Shown here one piece after another: positions 1-8,173 of a stretch of DNA of 40,237 bases (position 1 is its first letter; each line of letters opens with the position of its first letter). The position numbers were made by a program, and so were the translations under genes. This stretch comes from a virus: positions 1 through 40,237 of the IMG/VR virus record IMGVR_UViG_3300020424_000647. The stretch is one strand, 5' to 3'. Below the pieces are notes generated by a model. The model ran no database searches. It saw only the letters and a program-made list of their open reading frames with translations, and was not told the DNA's origin.

Positions 1-135
1 AATACGTTTGTACAATTTATAAACTTGCTCTTGTAGTTCTCGTACATCATGCCTTAGAAGACGGTTTTCTTCCTTGTAAGCAATATTTTCTTTTTTGTAT
101 TCTTCTGCTTTTATCATTAAGTGATTAAAACCCAT
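1..135 (-). CDS. Partial coiled-coil protein (C-terminus outside window)
   Basis: Forty-five codons are visible from an ATG at 135 to the window edge, so the C-terminus is missing. The ATG follows AGAGGC about 7 nt upstream, a plausible ribosome binding site. The visible part is rich in Lys, Glu, Leu and Tyr with heptad-like spacing, suggesting a helical coiled coil. I do not recognise the family. It lies just downstream of the tRNA-Thr gene on the same strand and could share its transcript. Confidence 0.6.
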   Translation of the reverse strand, partial: MGFNHLMIKAEEYKKENIAYKEENRLLRHDVRELQEQVYKLYKRI

Positions 136-157
136 ATTTTGCCTCTGTTATGGTTAA

Positions 158-233
<76 letters not shown>

Positions 234-236
234 TAT

Positions 237-324
237 TGGCGGACAGTGTAGGATTCGAACCCACGGTACATTTCTGTACAACGGATTAGTAATCCGCCGC
301 TTTAAGCCGCTCAGCCAACTGTCC
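237..324 (-). tRNA. tRNA-Ser with unusual anticodon ACT
   Basis: The 88-nt class II tRNA has acceptor GGACAGT/ACTGTCC, a long variable arm (TGTAC stem), T-loop TTCGAAT, discriminator G and encoded CCA. The stem GCGGA/TCCGT closes the loop TTACTAA, so the central triplet is ACT where bacterial AGY-serine tRNAs normally carry GCT. It would read AGT codons best. It lies 3 nt from tRNA-Thr. Confidence 0.92.
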
Positions 325-330
325 ATTATA

Positions 331-702
331 TTATTCGTGTTCGCCACCTGGATCGTTTGGATCTAACGGTATTCTTTTACCATCGTGATATAGGTATCTT
401 GCTCTGGTTGGTGTGTGATAACCATTAGTTCCTTTTTCAAGTCTTAGGAAAAAACTTGGTTTCTTTTTTGCAGTTTCAAAAGTTGCTACAGTTACAACAA
501 TTGCCGCTATAAAGATAACGTGTGCAATCATTGTAAGGCCCATAATAAAAATACTGCCCATATACATTGAAAATACAATACACCACATCCATGCTAAAAC
601 TTGTAAGACCATATGTCTTGTATTGGTATCTGGGATATGTTTTAGTGGATTGATGTTTGCATCCATTACACCGTTCCAACTATCGTAAATAAATTCCCTC
701 AT
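331..702 (-). CDS. Small membrane protein, conserved-phage type
   Basis: This 123-aa protein has a soluble N-terminus (about residues 1-28), two hydrophobic helices (about 30-50 and 52-75), and a basic then acidic tail ending in a Pro/Gly/Asp-rich stretch. The ATG at 702 follows a good AGAAGGAG site. A near-perfect sigma70 promoter lies just upstream at 735-763, so this gene heads a transcript that runs into the two tRNAs. I recognise no enzyme motif. Function is unknown. Confidence 0.85.
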   Translation of the reverse strand: MREFIYDSWNGVMDANINPLKHIPDTNTRHMVLQVLAWMWCIVFSMYMGSIFIMGLTMIAHVIFIAAIVVTVATFETAKKKPSFFLRLEKGTNGYHTPTRARYLYHDGKRIPLDPNDPGGEHE

Positions 703-724
703 AGAAACTCCTTCTAAACTTTAA

Positions 725-925
725 TTAAGTATTTATTATATGTGGTTTGTTAATTTTTGTCAACCGTTCTTCGTTATCTATATGTCTTTTATATATCTGA
801 AAAACTCCACCTTCAAGTGCATTATCTGGCCATTCATCTTTTTGTAATTCATACAACGTTCTAAGTTTATCTTCCTTGATATCTATGTTATCGTTGATTG
901 CTACAATCTTATTTGTTAGAGCCAT
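725..925 (-). CDS. Hypothetical protein, 66 aa
   Basis: This is a small charged protein with no signal peptide or membrane helix. The ATG at 925 is preceded by GGAG within the end of the upstream gene, and the first 17 nt overlap that gene. Its 3' end carries the sigma70 promoter for the next gene, so the two probably differ in timing. No family was recognised. Confidence 0.75.
   Translation of the reverse strand: MALTNKIVAINDNIDIKEDKLRTLYELQKDEWPDNALEGGVFQIYKRHIDNEERLTKINKPHIINT
735..763 (-). promoter_or_regulatory. Sigma70-type promoter (TTGACA-17-TATAAT)
   Basis: The -35 TTGACA (758-763) and -10 TATAAT (735-740) are separated by exactly 17 nt, a perfect bacterial consensus. The likely start is near 728, reading into the 331-702 gene and the tRNAs. 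A late-like AATAAATACTT overlaps the -10. Confidence 0.85.
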
Positions 926-1124
926 TGTGTCTCCAGAAATCGCGTAAAGATTCTAACTTATCTTTTGCTTCACTTATTGTATAAATTTTATCTAAAATTG
1001 TGTGTTCTTTGTTCTTTTTATTTACAAGTTGTTCAATTTCAGATGCTATATTATTTGTATTGTCGTTGATAATTTTCAAGTATCGATTGCATAACAAATC
1101 ATAAAAGTTTCTTGTCATCTTCAT
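909..1124 (-). CDS. Hypothetical helical protein, 71 aa
   Basis: This small Lys/Asn/Glu-rich protein is predicted mostly helical, with no membrane segment. Its ATG overlaps the stop of the 1121-2011 gene in an ATGA junction, so the two are probably translationally coupled. A second ATG two codons in is possible. No family was recognised. Confidence 0.75.
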   Translation of the reverse strand: MKMTRNFYDLLCNRYLKIINDNTNNIASEIEQLVNKKNKEHTILDKIYTISEAKDKLESLRDFWRHNGSNK

Positions 1125-2011
1125 GATATTCTAAATATGCTACCAAACAAGTTTTTAGTAAACAAATCGTGATCAATATCTGCATAATCACGACAACCGT
1201 TTGATATGCGTCCTTCTATATACATATGCACGAAACTGGCTAAAACACAAGTATTTGCATACTGCCAGGCTGAAATACTACGCCTTGATGGCAAATGAAG
1301 ATGACTATGCTTCATAACTTTACTGTTTAGTTTTTTATCTTCGACAACCCTTGTTGTGTGAAATATAAATTCACTTTGTGAATCAAATTTCATTGCATCA
1401 ATACTTTCAGTATCACAAATCCAATTTGTACTCACTTTAATTTCATCTATCAATGATTCGTCAATTTCACTTCTGTAAAAATAATTTTTATCAATTTTTA
1501 CAATACTAGGTTGTCCAGTAACATGTTGTGTTGCATCTCTATATTCTTCAATTGATATTCCAGGTAGTGCATTGTCACCTGTATCATGCAATTTATGTAG
1601 TCCAATAAAGTGCTTAATTTCTAATAGGTTTTCAGTAACATCAACAAGGCGATTAATCCATAAATCAGTAGCCGCATTTTCAACATTGAGTCCATCTAAT
1701 ATAGTGCCAACTTCTGGCACTCTATTTTCTAGCAAAAATCTACAAAAAAGAGGCTTATCGTACTCTTGACAACTATCTACTATTCCAAGTAGTTCATACT
1801 CTGGTTCAGTACAAATAACTACATCAGCACTTCTAATAATATCTTTGATACTTGGATACTGATTAAGTTTTCTAACAAATACACTGTTTAAAAAATGATC
1901 TCCAAAGCACGTTACTTTTATAGGCTGAGAAAACTGTTCTAAATTAAGTTCTAACAAACTTTTAATAGCATATACTGGAGTTCCATTACCTAAAATATGA
2001 ACATTAATCAT
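1121..2011 (-). CDS. Hypothetical protein with Rossmann-like N-terminus
   Basis: This 296-aa protein opens with a beta strand and glycine-rich turn (HILGNGTPV, about residues 5-13). An acidic strand follows around residue 65 (SADVVICTEPE), resembling a Rossmann nucleotide-binding fold. The C-terminal half is mixed and holds no motif I can name. It overlaps the upstream 103-aa gene by 4 nt, so the genes at 725-2319 form one operon. It could be a dehydrogenase-like or amidase-like phage protein; I cannot decide. Confidence 0.8.
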   Translation of the reverse strand: MINVHILGNGTPVYAIKSLLELNLEQFSQPIKVTCFGDHFLNSVFVRKLNQYPSIKDIIRSADVVICTEPEYELLGIVDSCQEYDKPLFCRFLLENRVPEVGTILDGLNVENAATDLWINRLVDVTENLLEIKHFIGLHKLHDTGDNALPGISIEEYRDATQHVTGQPSIVKIDKNYFYRSEIDESLIDEIKVSTNWICDTESIDAMKFDSQSEFIFHTTRVVEDKKLNSKVMKHSHLHLPSRRSISAWQYANTCVLASFVHMYIEGRISNGCRDYADIDHDLFTKNLFGSIFRIS

Positions 2012-2319
2012 GCTTCAAACCTCTTCATTACGTGGTCGTAAAAACTATCTACTTCACCTCCAAACTGTCCTTTGAGATTACTAATTGCACTTCTACAAAA
2101 ATTTATATCACCTTTGTGTAAATTATCAATTAGTTTTGCATGTAGTTTAGTATATTGCTCTAAGGTTGTCATGCTTTCAAGACTGAGTTTTCCTGTATCA
2201 AGTACTGTATAAAGTGTTACCTGGTCACCTCCATCTGTCGATGGAACAGTATCTAGTTCAAGTACGGTATACTTATCTCTCAATTTGTCTGCATTTTCTG
2301 TTCCATGAACTATAAACAT
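2008..2319 (-). CDS. Conserved hypothetical phage protein, 103 aa
   Basis: This compact protein starts FIVHGTENADKLRDKYTVLEL and looks like a one-domain alpha/beta fold. It is the first gene of a minus-strand operon that ends at 725. Upstream, 2320-2430 is a divergent intergenic region shared with the plus-strand cassette. The type seems familiar from T4-like marine phages, but I cannot assign a function. Confidence 0.8.
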   Translation of the reverse strand: MFIVHGTENADKLRDKYTVLELDTVPSTDGGDQVTLYTVLDTGKLSLESMTTLEQYTKLHAKLIDNLHKGDINFCRSAISNLKGQFGGEVDSFYDHVMKRFEA

Positions 2320-2369
2320 TAGTTGCCTCGTTAATATATACTATTATTACTTATGATGAAACTGCTTGT

Positions 2370-2377
2370 CATAAATA
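2370..2377 (+). promoter_or_regulatory. Late-type box CATAAATA before plus-strand cassette
   Basis: CATAAATA differs by one base from the T4 late consensus TATAAATA and sits 53 nt before the chosen ATG at 2431. No equally good site lies between it and the gene. It is the likely promoter of the five-gene plus-strand block. Confidence 0.5.
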
Positions 2378-2430
2378 TTTTTATATACACATATTATAAC
2401 AATTTCCATCCAAAGTCAAGAGAAATATCC

Positions 2431-3282
2431 ATGAATCTGAATCATTATGAAATCGAGTACAGTAACAATCCATACGAGGTTTGGAATAGCCTAGAAACTT
2501 TGCCACCGGTTAGTCCAGATGGCCATGATAGTTTATATGAATTTTGTAAATTAACTAGTAGATATCACTTCGATAGTAACAGAGATGATAGAGAGTTAAT
2601 TGGAACAAATTTAAGTCCAGTCATTCCTATATGCAGGTTTAGAGGAGATTGGGCAGACGAAGTTAAGTCAATGTATGAAAAGTCAACACCTGCTACATTT
2701 GATTATCGCAGTAGTCCAAGACGGGAGATTACAAATAGTTTTGAAGAAAATGACTTTCGTAAATGGGGATATGATATTGACGGTGGATATGCAATAAACA
2801 ATCGTACTATTTTAGACATTGGTAAAGTTATACCCAACGACCCTATCAAAAGATTTGAACGCACTGACTTTGTAAAAAAGATACAAAGTATGTTTGCTTT
2901 ATCTACTCCATTAGCAATTAAACTTGATACACAAAAACCAGGGCAATGCTTTTACTGGCATTTGGATAATTTTGGTGGTATGCTAAGACGTCTGCGTAAA
3001 GATTATGACCAAGAATTTGAAGGTGATGTTGATCAAAGAAAGTTAATGCGTTTTATTGTATTCTTAGAAGATCAAGACTTAGGACATCAGTGGCAACAAG
3101 GAAACTTACTACTCAAATGGAAGAAAGGTGATTGTATTACCTGGCCATGGAGAGATATACCTCATGGTACTGCTAATTATGGACATACCAATAGACCAAC
3201 ACTAAACATAACTGGTATTGTTACAGATCAAACATTAGAATTTTTAAAGTATGCTTCAGAAAAAGATTATATCGACATTTAG
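2431..3282 (+). CDS. Putative Fe(II)/2-oxoglutarate-type oxygenase (paralogue A)
   Basis: This 283-aa protein has the metal-binding pattern of the double-stranded beta-helix oxygenases: H177-x-D179 in YWHLDN, H245 in PHGTAN and an Arg at 255 in RPTLNITG that could bind 2-oxoglutarate. The N-terminal third has a RYHFD motif (44-48) shared with three paralogues at 6478, 17203 and 20661. I chose the ATG at 2431 because AAGAGA lies before it; an earlier in-frame ATG at 2353 would sit upstream of the late box. It heads the plus-strand cassette. Substrate is unknown. Confidence 0.75.
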   Translation: MNLNHYEIEYSNNPYEVWNSLETLPPVSPDGHDSLYEFCKLTSRYHFDSNRDDRELIGTNLSPVIPICRFRGDWADEVKSMYEKSTPATFDYRSSPRREITNSFEENDFRKWGYDIDGGYAINNRTILDIGKVIPNDPIKRFERTDFVKKIQSMFALSTPLAIKLDTQKPGQCFYWHLDNFGGMLRRLRKDYDQEFEGDVDQRKLMRFIVFLEDQDLGHQWQQGNLLLKWKKGDCITWPWRDIPHGTANYGHTNRPTLNITGIVTDQTLEFLKYASEKDYIDI

Positions 3283-3838
3283 CAAAAAACATTTTAGACC
3301 AGGCGCACTGACTAAGTTTGCTGAAACTAGTTTAGCAATGGTTGATGAAATAAATGCAATGGATCCTAGTCTAGTACTAGACTTAGGTTGTGGTACGAAT
3401 ATATTCAAAAATAAGATTCAGCATTTAGTTGGCATTGACATACTAAACAGACATGAAGACATTGTCTGTCCTATTGAAAAACTTGATACTATCTTTCAGC
3501 CAGAATGTGCTGATATAGTATTAGCACTTGGAAGCATAAATTTTGGTGAGCATGATCTAATCGCAGAACAATTATGGCAAACTAAAAGAGTACTAAAACC
3601 AGGAGGTTTGATATACTTTCGCGTCAATCATAATACTACACATGAAATATACTATGATTGGGATCTTAACAAACTTGACATGTTTACTGAAAAAATGAAA
3701 CTTGAATATGAACAACAACCTCAAATTATTACAAAAGTCAAAGAAAACAAGATTGATGACTATCCTATTAATACACAACTAAATCGTGGACAAAATAGTA
3801 CAAGAATATTTTTAATATGGAGAAAACCAGTTGAGTAG
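3251..3838 (+). CDS. Class I SAM-dependent methyltransferase
   Basis: This 195-aa protein shows motif I as VLDLGCGTN (about 42-50), then GIDI (61-64), an acidic ADIVLALGS motif IV region near residue 86 and VLKPGG near 115. These are standard for Rossmann-fold methyltransferases. It overlaps the upstream gene by 32 nt and the next by 8, implying coupled translation. The target may be a small molecule, lipid or glycan acted on by its cassette partners; nothing in the sequence decides this. Confidence 0.85.
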   Translation: MLQKKIISTFSKKHFRPGALTKFAETSLAMVDEINAMDPSLVLDLGCGTNIFKNKIQHLVGIDILNRHEDIVCPIEKLDTIFQPECADIVLALGSINFGEHDLIAEQLWQTKRVLKPGGLIYFRVNHNTTHEIYYDWDLNKLDMFTEKMKLEYEQQPQIITKVKENKIDDYPINTQLNRGQNSTRIFLIWRKPVE

Positions 3839-4667
3839 TTTTATAAAAGCAACAAAATTACATGCAAAAATACTAAACAAACAATGGGGACCTCATGAAC
3901 CTAACACTGAAACTCAATGGCACAATGAAGATAATGAGGAGTCATTTAAAGAAGGTGGCAAAGGAACACAAATTAGGACCAATCATCTAACTCAAGACTA
4001 TGACTGGAGTAAACATCCATTTACTTACAAATGGAACAGTTTAGGACTACGTGGTCCAGAACCTGACTACAATGCTTCTAAAAAAATGCTTGTCATTGGA
4101 AGTAGTCTTACTATAGGACAAGGACTTCCGCTTGAAAACATGTTTATTGATATTGCGGCAAAAGAGCTTGGATACGATTACATAAATCTAAGCGAGTTTT
4201 ACATTCTTACTGATAGTATACAACAGGCAACAAAGATAGCAAAAGAGTATAAACCAGATTTAGTAATAGTTTCAACTACTAGACATCTTTTTAGCAGTGA
4301 ATTTGTATTAAGACATTTGCTTCACATGTTTCACCAAAAAAATGAAAGAAAAGAAATCACTCCATTACTTTGGGAAGTTTTTGTCGAAGAAGCAAAAAAG
4401 CAGGTGTTCATGTTCGAACAAGCAATTCTTGCTAATTGTAAAGAAGATACAAAAATGCTTTGGTTTGGTAATACTGAATCAAAAGAAAGGCAATGGAAAC
4501 TTGGTGAAATGATAACTGAAGAAAGTGTATATGAATTTACTTCTGGCAAACATGTTACATTTGGACCAGAGTACATTATAGATCTTGCAAGAGATAACAA
4601 ACACCCAGGAATCAATACTAACATTAAAATTGCAGAGTTATTAGTAAATACGATAAAGGAACTCTAA
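3831..4667 (+). CDS. SGNH/GDSL hydrolase-like protein
   Basis: The 278-aa protein has the NSLGLRGPE lead-in, then a strand ending in GSSLTIGQG (about 90-98), equivalent to block I GDS-L with Asp replaced by Ser. ARDNKHPG near the C-terminus supplies the expected D255 and H258 of block V. The family removes or transfers acyl or acetyl groups, often on glycans. The start is a TTG at 3831, supported by GGAG 10 nt upstream and the overlap with the methyltransferase stop. Confidence 0.7.
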   Translation: MSSFIKATKLHAKILNKQWGPHEPNTETQWHNEDNEESFKEGGKGTQIRTNHLTQDYDWSKHPFTYKWNSLGLRGPEPDYNASKKMLVIGSSLTIGQGLPLENMFIDIAAKELGYDYINLSEFYILTDSIQQATKIAKEYKPDLVIVSTTRHLFSSEFVLRHLLHMFHQKNERKEITPLLWEVFVEEAKKQVFMFEQAILANCKEDTKMLWFGNTESKERQWKLGEMITEESVYEFTSGKHVTFGPEYIIDLARDNKHPGINTNIKIAELLVNTIKEL

Positions 4668-4668
4668 T

Positions 4669-5763
4669 GTGTTTAAATGTGGATATCTTGCAGGCGGAAT
4701 AAACATTACAAATAATCCTGAACGTTCAGTAATACCATGTTGTCATGTTGATCACAATCATTTACTATATAATGGTAAAGATTTACTCAATGGTAATATA
4801 CTTACACAGATGCGTAAAGATGCATTAGATGGTAAGATACCTGAATTATGTAAGCCTTGTGTGTCAAAAGAAGAACTTGGCATTGAATCGCCTCGTACAA
4901 GAAGTATAAGAGAATTCAAAAACAAAGGCATTGTAAAGGAATTGTTTACTCCTGCTGATGTTGAAGTTTTGTATTTGAAAATTAGTAATCTATGTAATTT
5001 CAAATGTGTAATGTGTGATCCTAGTAGTAGTCATCTTATTGCTAAAGAAAGTGGCGTAGAAGATAGTTTAATTGAAATAAACAACTTTTATGAAACACAA
5101 TTATTAAATTTATTACCACAAATGGTTAATCTTAGACATGTCCAAATTACTGGCGGAGAACCACTACTACACAAGAAAAGAAATCTTGACATTCTTCGTA
5201 GATTAGATAAAAGTGTAAAAATTCAATATAGAACAAATGGTAGTGTATATGATCCTGAAGTAGTTGAATTTTTGAAAACTTTTGATACAGTGCAATTTTT
5301 AATGTCTATTGATGCACAAGAAGATGTTTTACATTACCAAAGACCAAGAAGTAACTGGAAAGAAATAAAATCAAATCTTGAAAAATACAAAGGGCAAGGA
5401 TTTGAGCTAATAAATACTATGACGGTTACTGCTTTCAACATACATCAAATACCAAAGTTTACAAATGAAACTGGACACTTTTTTGATGCAATTGAATTTA
5501 CTGCAATTAGATATCCTGAAGAATATAGAATTAACTTAATACAACAAGACAAATTAAACTCTATTGTTGATGAATTAAAATCTACAAAAGTTACAGGCAA
5601 CCTCTCTAATTACATCAAAGACATTGAAGCCAATCATATGTCATTACCTAGCAAAAAAGTAGTAAAGAAATTTTGGAAATCAGTAGGTAATATGAAGCAA
5701 TATAGAGATGTTGATCTCAATCAGGCAATACCAGAAATGTATGATTTTTATTTAAAGGACTAA
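4669..5763 (+). CDS. Radical SAM protein (twitch/SPASM-like)
   Basis: The 364-aa protein carries C109-x3-C113-x2-C116 (CNFKCVMC) for the 4Fe-4S cluster, and GGEP (162-165) for SAM binding. Extra cysteines at 4, 24, 25, 61 and 64 lie before the core, where they could hold a second cluster. The start is GTG at 4669, one base after the upstream TAA. Radical SAM proteins of this type modify peptides or small molecules. Neighbouring genes suggest a tailoring pathway, but no precursor peptide was found nearby. Confidence 0.88.
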   Translation: MFKCGYLAGGINITNNPERSVIPCCHVDHNHLLYNGKDLLNGNILTQMRKDALDGKIPELCKPCVSKEELGIESPRTRSIREFKNKGIVKELFTPADVEVLYLKISNLCNFKCVMCDPSSSHLIAKESGVEDSLIEINNFYETQLLNLLPQMVNLRHVQITGGEPLLHKKRNLDILRRLDKSVKIQYRTNGSVYDPEVVEFLKTFDTVQFLMSIDAQEDVLHYQRPRSNWKEIKSNLEKYKGQGFELINTMTVTAFNIHQIPKFTNETGHFFDAIEFTAIRYPEEYRINLIQQDKLNSIVDELKSTKVTGNLSNYIKDIEANHMSLPSKKVVKKFWKSVGNMKQYRDVDLNQAIPEMYDFYLKD

Positions 5764-5765
5764 TT

Positions 5766-6497
5766 ATGGAATACAAAGGCAAAGACTTAATACTAGCAAT
5801 GGGAGCACCAGGTAGTCGCTGGAGTGGAACTATTAGACTACTATCATTAATGCATAGAGAAATTAATCGTACTGACGAAACTGACGATTTAAAATATGAT
5901 CGGTACTACATTGATGAACACGGTAGAGAGCGAAGCATTGGTTGGCATAGAGGTGCATATTGGGGACCTTATCATACCTATGGACAAAAGTTTGATACTA
6001 TGGACATAACCAAAGACGAAGCCATTGCAGAGTTTAAGGCACCTTATGCTTGGTGGGATAACGGAATAAAAATAGTAAAGAGTCATTGGTTTAGTTATCA
6101 CATTCCGAAACTACAGGAATGGTTTCCAGAAGCAACATTACTATGCTTTTATATGGAAGACCAAGAATGTTTTGATTGGTGGCACGAAGTAGGCGGTTGG
6201 GATATTGAATATCCACACTATGATTGGTACAAAGATGATGAAGGTATGATGAGACAGATTACTGCTGAAAATGATGAACTACGCAAACACTTTGATTTGA
6301 AAATTTATAATAATTATGATCTAAGTAAACATCTTGGATTATCAGAGGATATTCGCACAGTTGATGAAATGAATGATATCGATGACAAAATTCATTCTGC
6401 ATTTGGTAGAACTTTTACAGAGGACCAAAAAATAGAAATGGTAAACATGATTAGTTCACGTACAAAAGTAGGGGTTATTAAACCTCAACTTCAATAG
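5766..6497 (+). CDS. P-loop protein, sulfotransferase-like
   Basis: The 243-aa protein starts with a strand and GAPGSRWSG (13-21), like the 5'-phosphosulfate loop of sulfotransferases. A second conserved-looking stretch (KIVKSHWFSYHIPKL, about 102-116) sits where the 3'-phosphate site would be. It is rich in Trp and Tyr. It is the last gene of the plus-strand cassette and overlaps the convergent 6478-7455 gene by 20 nt. A second sulfotransferase-like gene at 16568 is also next to an oxygenase-like paralogue. It could instead be another P-loop transferase. Confidence 0.6.
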   Translation: MEYKGKDLILAMGAPGSRWSGTIRLLSLMHREINRTDETDDLKYDRYYIDEHGRERSIGWHRGAYWGPYHTYGQKFDTMDITKDEAIAEFKAPYAWWDNGIKIVKSHWFSYHIPKLQEWFPEATLLCFYMEDQECFDWWHEVGGWDIEYPHYDWYKDDEGMMRQITAENDELRKHFDLKIYNNYDLSKHLGLSEDIRTVDEMNDIDDKIHSAFGRTFTEDQKIEMVNMISSRTKVGVIKPQLQ

Positions 6498-7455
6498 TAG
6501 GACGACCATCTAGTGCATCGTCAATAAGTCCTTGCAATTTATCACCAACAAATCCAGTTATTTGAAATGTAACTCTTGGAGTGAATCCAAAGTTTGCAGT
6601 ACCGTGTGGCATATTACACCAGTCGTAAGTTACACATTCTCCTGACTTATATCCTTGATGGTATGTATTTCCAAACTGCCATACATGTCCTATTTCCCAA
6701 TCTTGTAAATGTATTAGCAATCTGCGTAATTTTAATGGGTTAGTATCTGCTCCTGCATCTGTCCATTGCTTACGTCTATCTGGTCTTGCATATCTCATTT
6801 GTTGATCTATATGTGCTTGTGTAACTTGTCCTAGATATTGTATGTGTAAACGACTCATATGTACATCCATCTCAAGCCAATCTTGTATTCTATGTAATAC
6901 TGCATAAACATCTTTATCATTTGAATTCTTTTGCACGTCTGTTTTACGCAAGATAGGAACTTTGTGCATGGCAACAACATCTTCCTTTTGTCCACCGGTA
7001 GCACGTTTAATATCCATCATTTCAGCATCATGCAAATCTTTATCCTGCTTTGAATCGTTGCGAGCACGATAGTTTCCTATACTCATTGGAACTCCGTCAT
7101 TATCTCCATGCTTACAAACTTCTGTAAAGTCATTGGTAAAACGTACAGGAACAATAAATGTTTGTTCACTATAAGGATCTCTAAAAGGATCAAAATGCCA
7201 TGTACTACGCGACTTGTTATGTTGCCAGCGACTTGGAACTCCATCTACTTTAAATATGTTATCCATATCTTTATGGCGTTCTAGTTGTTTATCACTGTAC
7301 ATTTCATCTATATAATTACTATCTTTTTGTGTATCACCTTTTACTTCTTCTGGTACTTCGTCAGGAACTAGGTCTTTGATTTTGTCATCGGAGTAATAGT
7401 TTAAGCCTTCTGCATTCTTTTTAAGTTTATCTTCTTTAAATTTATTAATTGACAT
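6478..7455 (-). CDS. Putative Fe(II)/2-oxoglutarate-type oxygenase (paralogue B)
   Basis: The 325-aa protein has an acidic N-terminal extension (about 1-65), WHFD (86-89), then H215-x-D217, H284 in PHGTAN and R294 in PRVTFQITG, matching paralogue A. The start at 7455 is preferred over an in-frame ATG six codons earlier because AGGAAG lies 8 nt before it. It overlaps the upstream P4H-like gene by 11 nt and is probably co-transcribed with it. Confidence 0.72.
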   Translation of the reverse strand: MSINKFKEDKLKKNAEGLNYYSDDKIKDLVPDEVPEEVKGDTQKDSNYIDEMYSDKQLERHKDMDNIFKVDGVPSRWQHNKSRSTWHFDPFRDPYSEQTFIVPVRFTNDFTEVCKHGDNDGVPMSIGNYRARNDSKQDKDLHDAEMMDIKRATGGQKEDVVAMHKVPILRKTDVQKNSNDKDVYAVLHRIQDWLEMDVHMSRLHIQYLGQVTQAHIDQQMRYARPDRRKQWTDAGADTNPLKLRRLLIHLQDWEIGHVWQFGNTYHQGYKSGECVTYDWCNMPHGTANFGFTPRVTFQITGFVGDKLQGLIDDALDGRPTIEVEV

Positions 7456-8155
7456 TTTTTGGCTTCCTTTCACTATACCAACCTACTAGGCTATATCTGT
7501 TCATTCCTGCCCTACTCACCGGACTTACAAAGTGTTTGTTAAAATTTGGTTTACTAACATCTAATATTACAAGTCTGTTTCCTAGTGGGGCAATAGTAGT
7601 GTGGACTCTATCTTGTTCATCTAACAAACATAAATCTCCACCCCAGTGTTTTTTCCAAACTTTATTAAAATAAAACAAGTATGCTACTTTCCTGGTAGGA
7701 TCATAGTGCGGAGTAATCCAATGATTCTTATTGTAGTAACTAAAAGTAGGAAATGCAGTATAAAGATGCTCAAACCCTGTAACAGTTTCTATATAATCTT
7801 TTAAACGCCCACCTCTTACTATGTCTTGTGTAAACTCTTGTACAAGTTCAGATTCAAATTTTGTGTCCATACCTACTAAACTAATGCGGTGATAATATGA
7901 GAAATCATGGTCATGTGCTTTACTAGCAATTTCATTTCCTAGTTCATTTGCACGTTCTTTTTCTTGCCATGGAATAGTTTCATAATAATCATCATACCCT
8001 CCTCTTGCATCATAATTAATGTTAGGAGCAGTTGTATATAATTGTTCTATGTATTTCTGATCTAATACACTATCTATAGCAATATAGCCTTTGTTTTTAA
8101 ATGTTACTGTTGCTTCCTTGAGAGCCCCAGAAGTAAAGATTCCAATATTATACAT
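7445..8155 (-). CDS. Prolyl-4-hydroxylase-like 2OG-Fe(II) oxygenase
   Basis: The 236-aa protein belongs to a different, more classical branch: H150-x-D152 in TPHYDPTRK, GGDLCLL (172-178), H208 in NKHFVSPV, and R220 in the NRYSLVGWY strand. These are the iron facial triad and the 2-oxoglutarate anchor. The family hydroxylates proteins or small molecules. A strong AAGGAGAA site precedes the ATG at 8155. It forms a two-gene operon with paralogue B. Confidence 0.85.
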   Translation of the reverse strand: MYNIGIFTSGALKEATVTFKNKGYIAIDSVLDQKYIEQLYTTAPNINYDARGGYDDYYETIPWQEKERANELGNEIASKAHDHDFSYYHRISLVGMDTKFESELVQEFTQDIVRGGRLKDYIETVTGFEHLYTAFPTFSYYNKNHWITPHYDPTRKVAYLFYFNKVWKKHWGGDLCLLDEQDRVHTTIAPLGNRLVILDVSKPNFNKHFVSPVSRAGMNRYSLVGWYSERKPKNVN

Positions 8156-8165
8156 TTTTTCTCCT

Positions 8166-8173
8166 TATAAATA
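8166..8173 (+). promoter_or_regulatory. T4-type late box TATAAATA overlapping a start codon
   Basis: A perfect TATAAATA ends on the first base of the ATG at 8173. With the T4 geometry (box at about -13 to -6), transcription would begin near 8179. That leaves the second in-frame ATG at 8182 almost leaderless. Confidence 0.55.

Noticed and set aside
237-324. Reading the tRNA-Ser as an amber suppressor (CTA)
   Set aside because: The 7-nt loop TTACTAA centres on ACT; CTA would need a shifted loop that breaks the stem.
2353-2430. An N-terminal extension of oxygenase paralogue A
   Set aside because: The 26 extra codons start before the late box, are AT-rich and have no ribosome site; the ATG at 2431 does.
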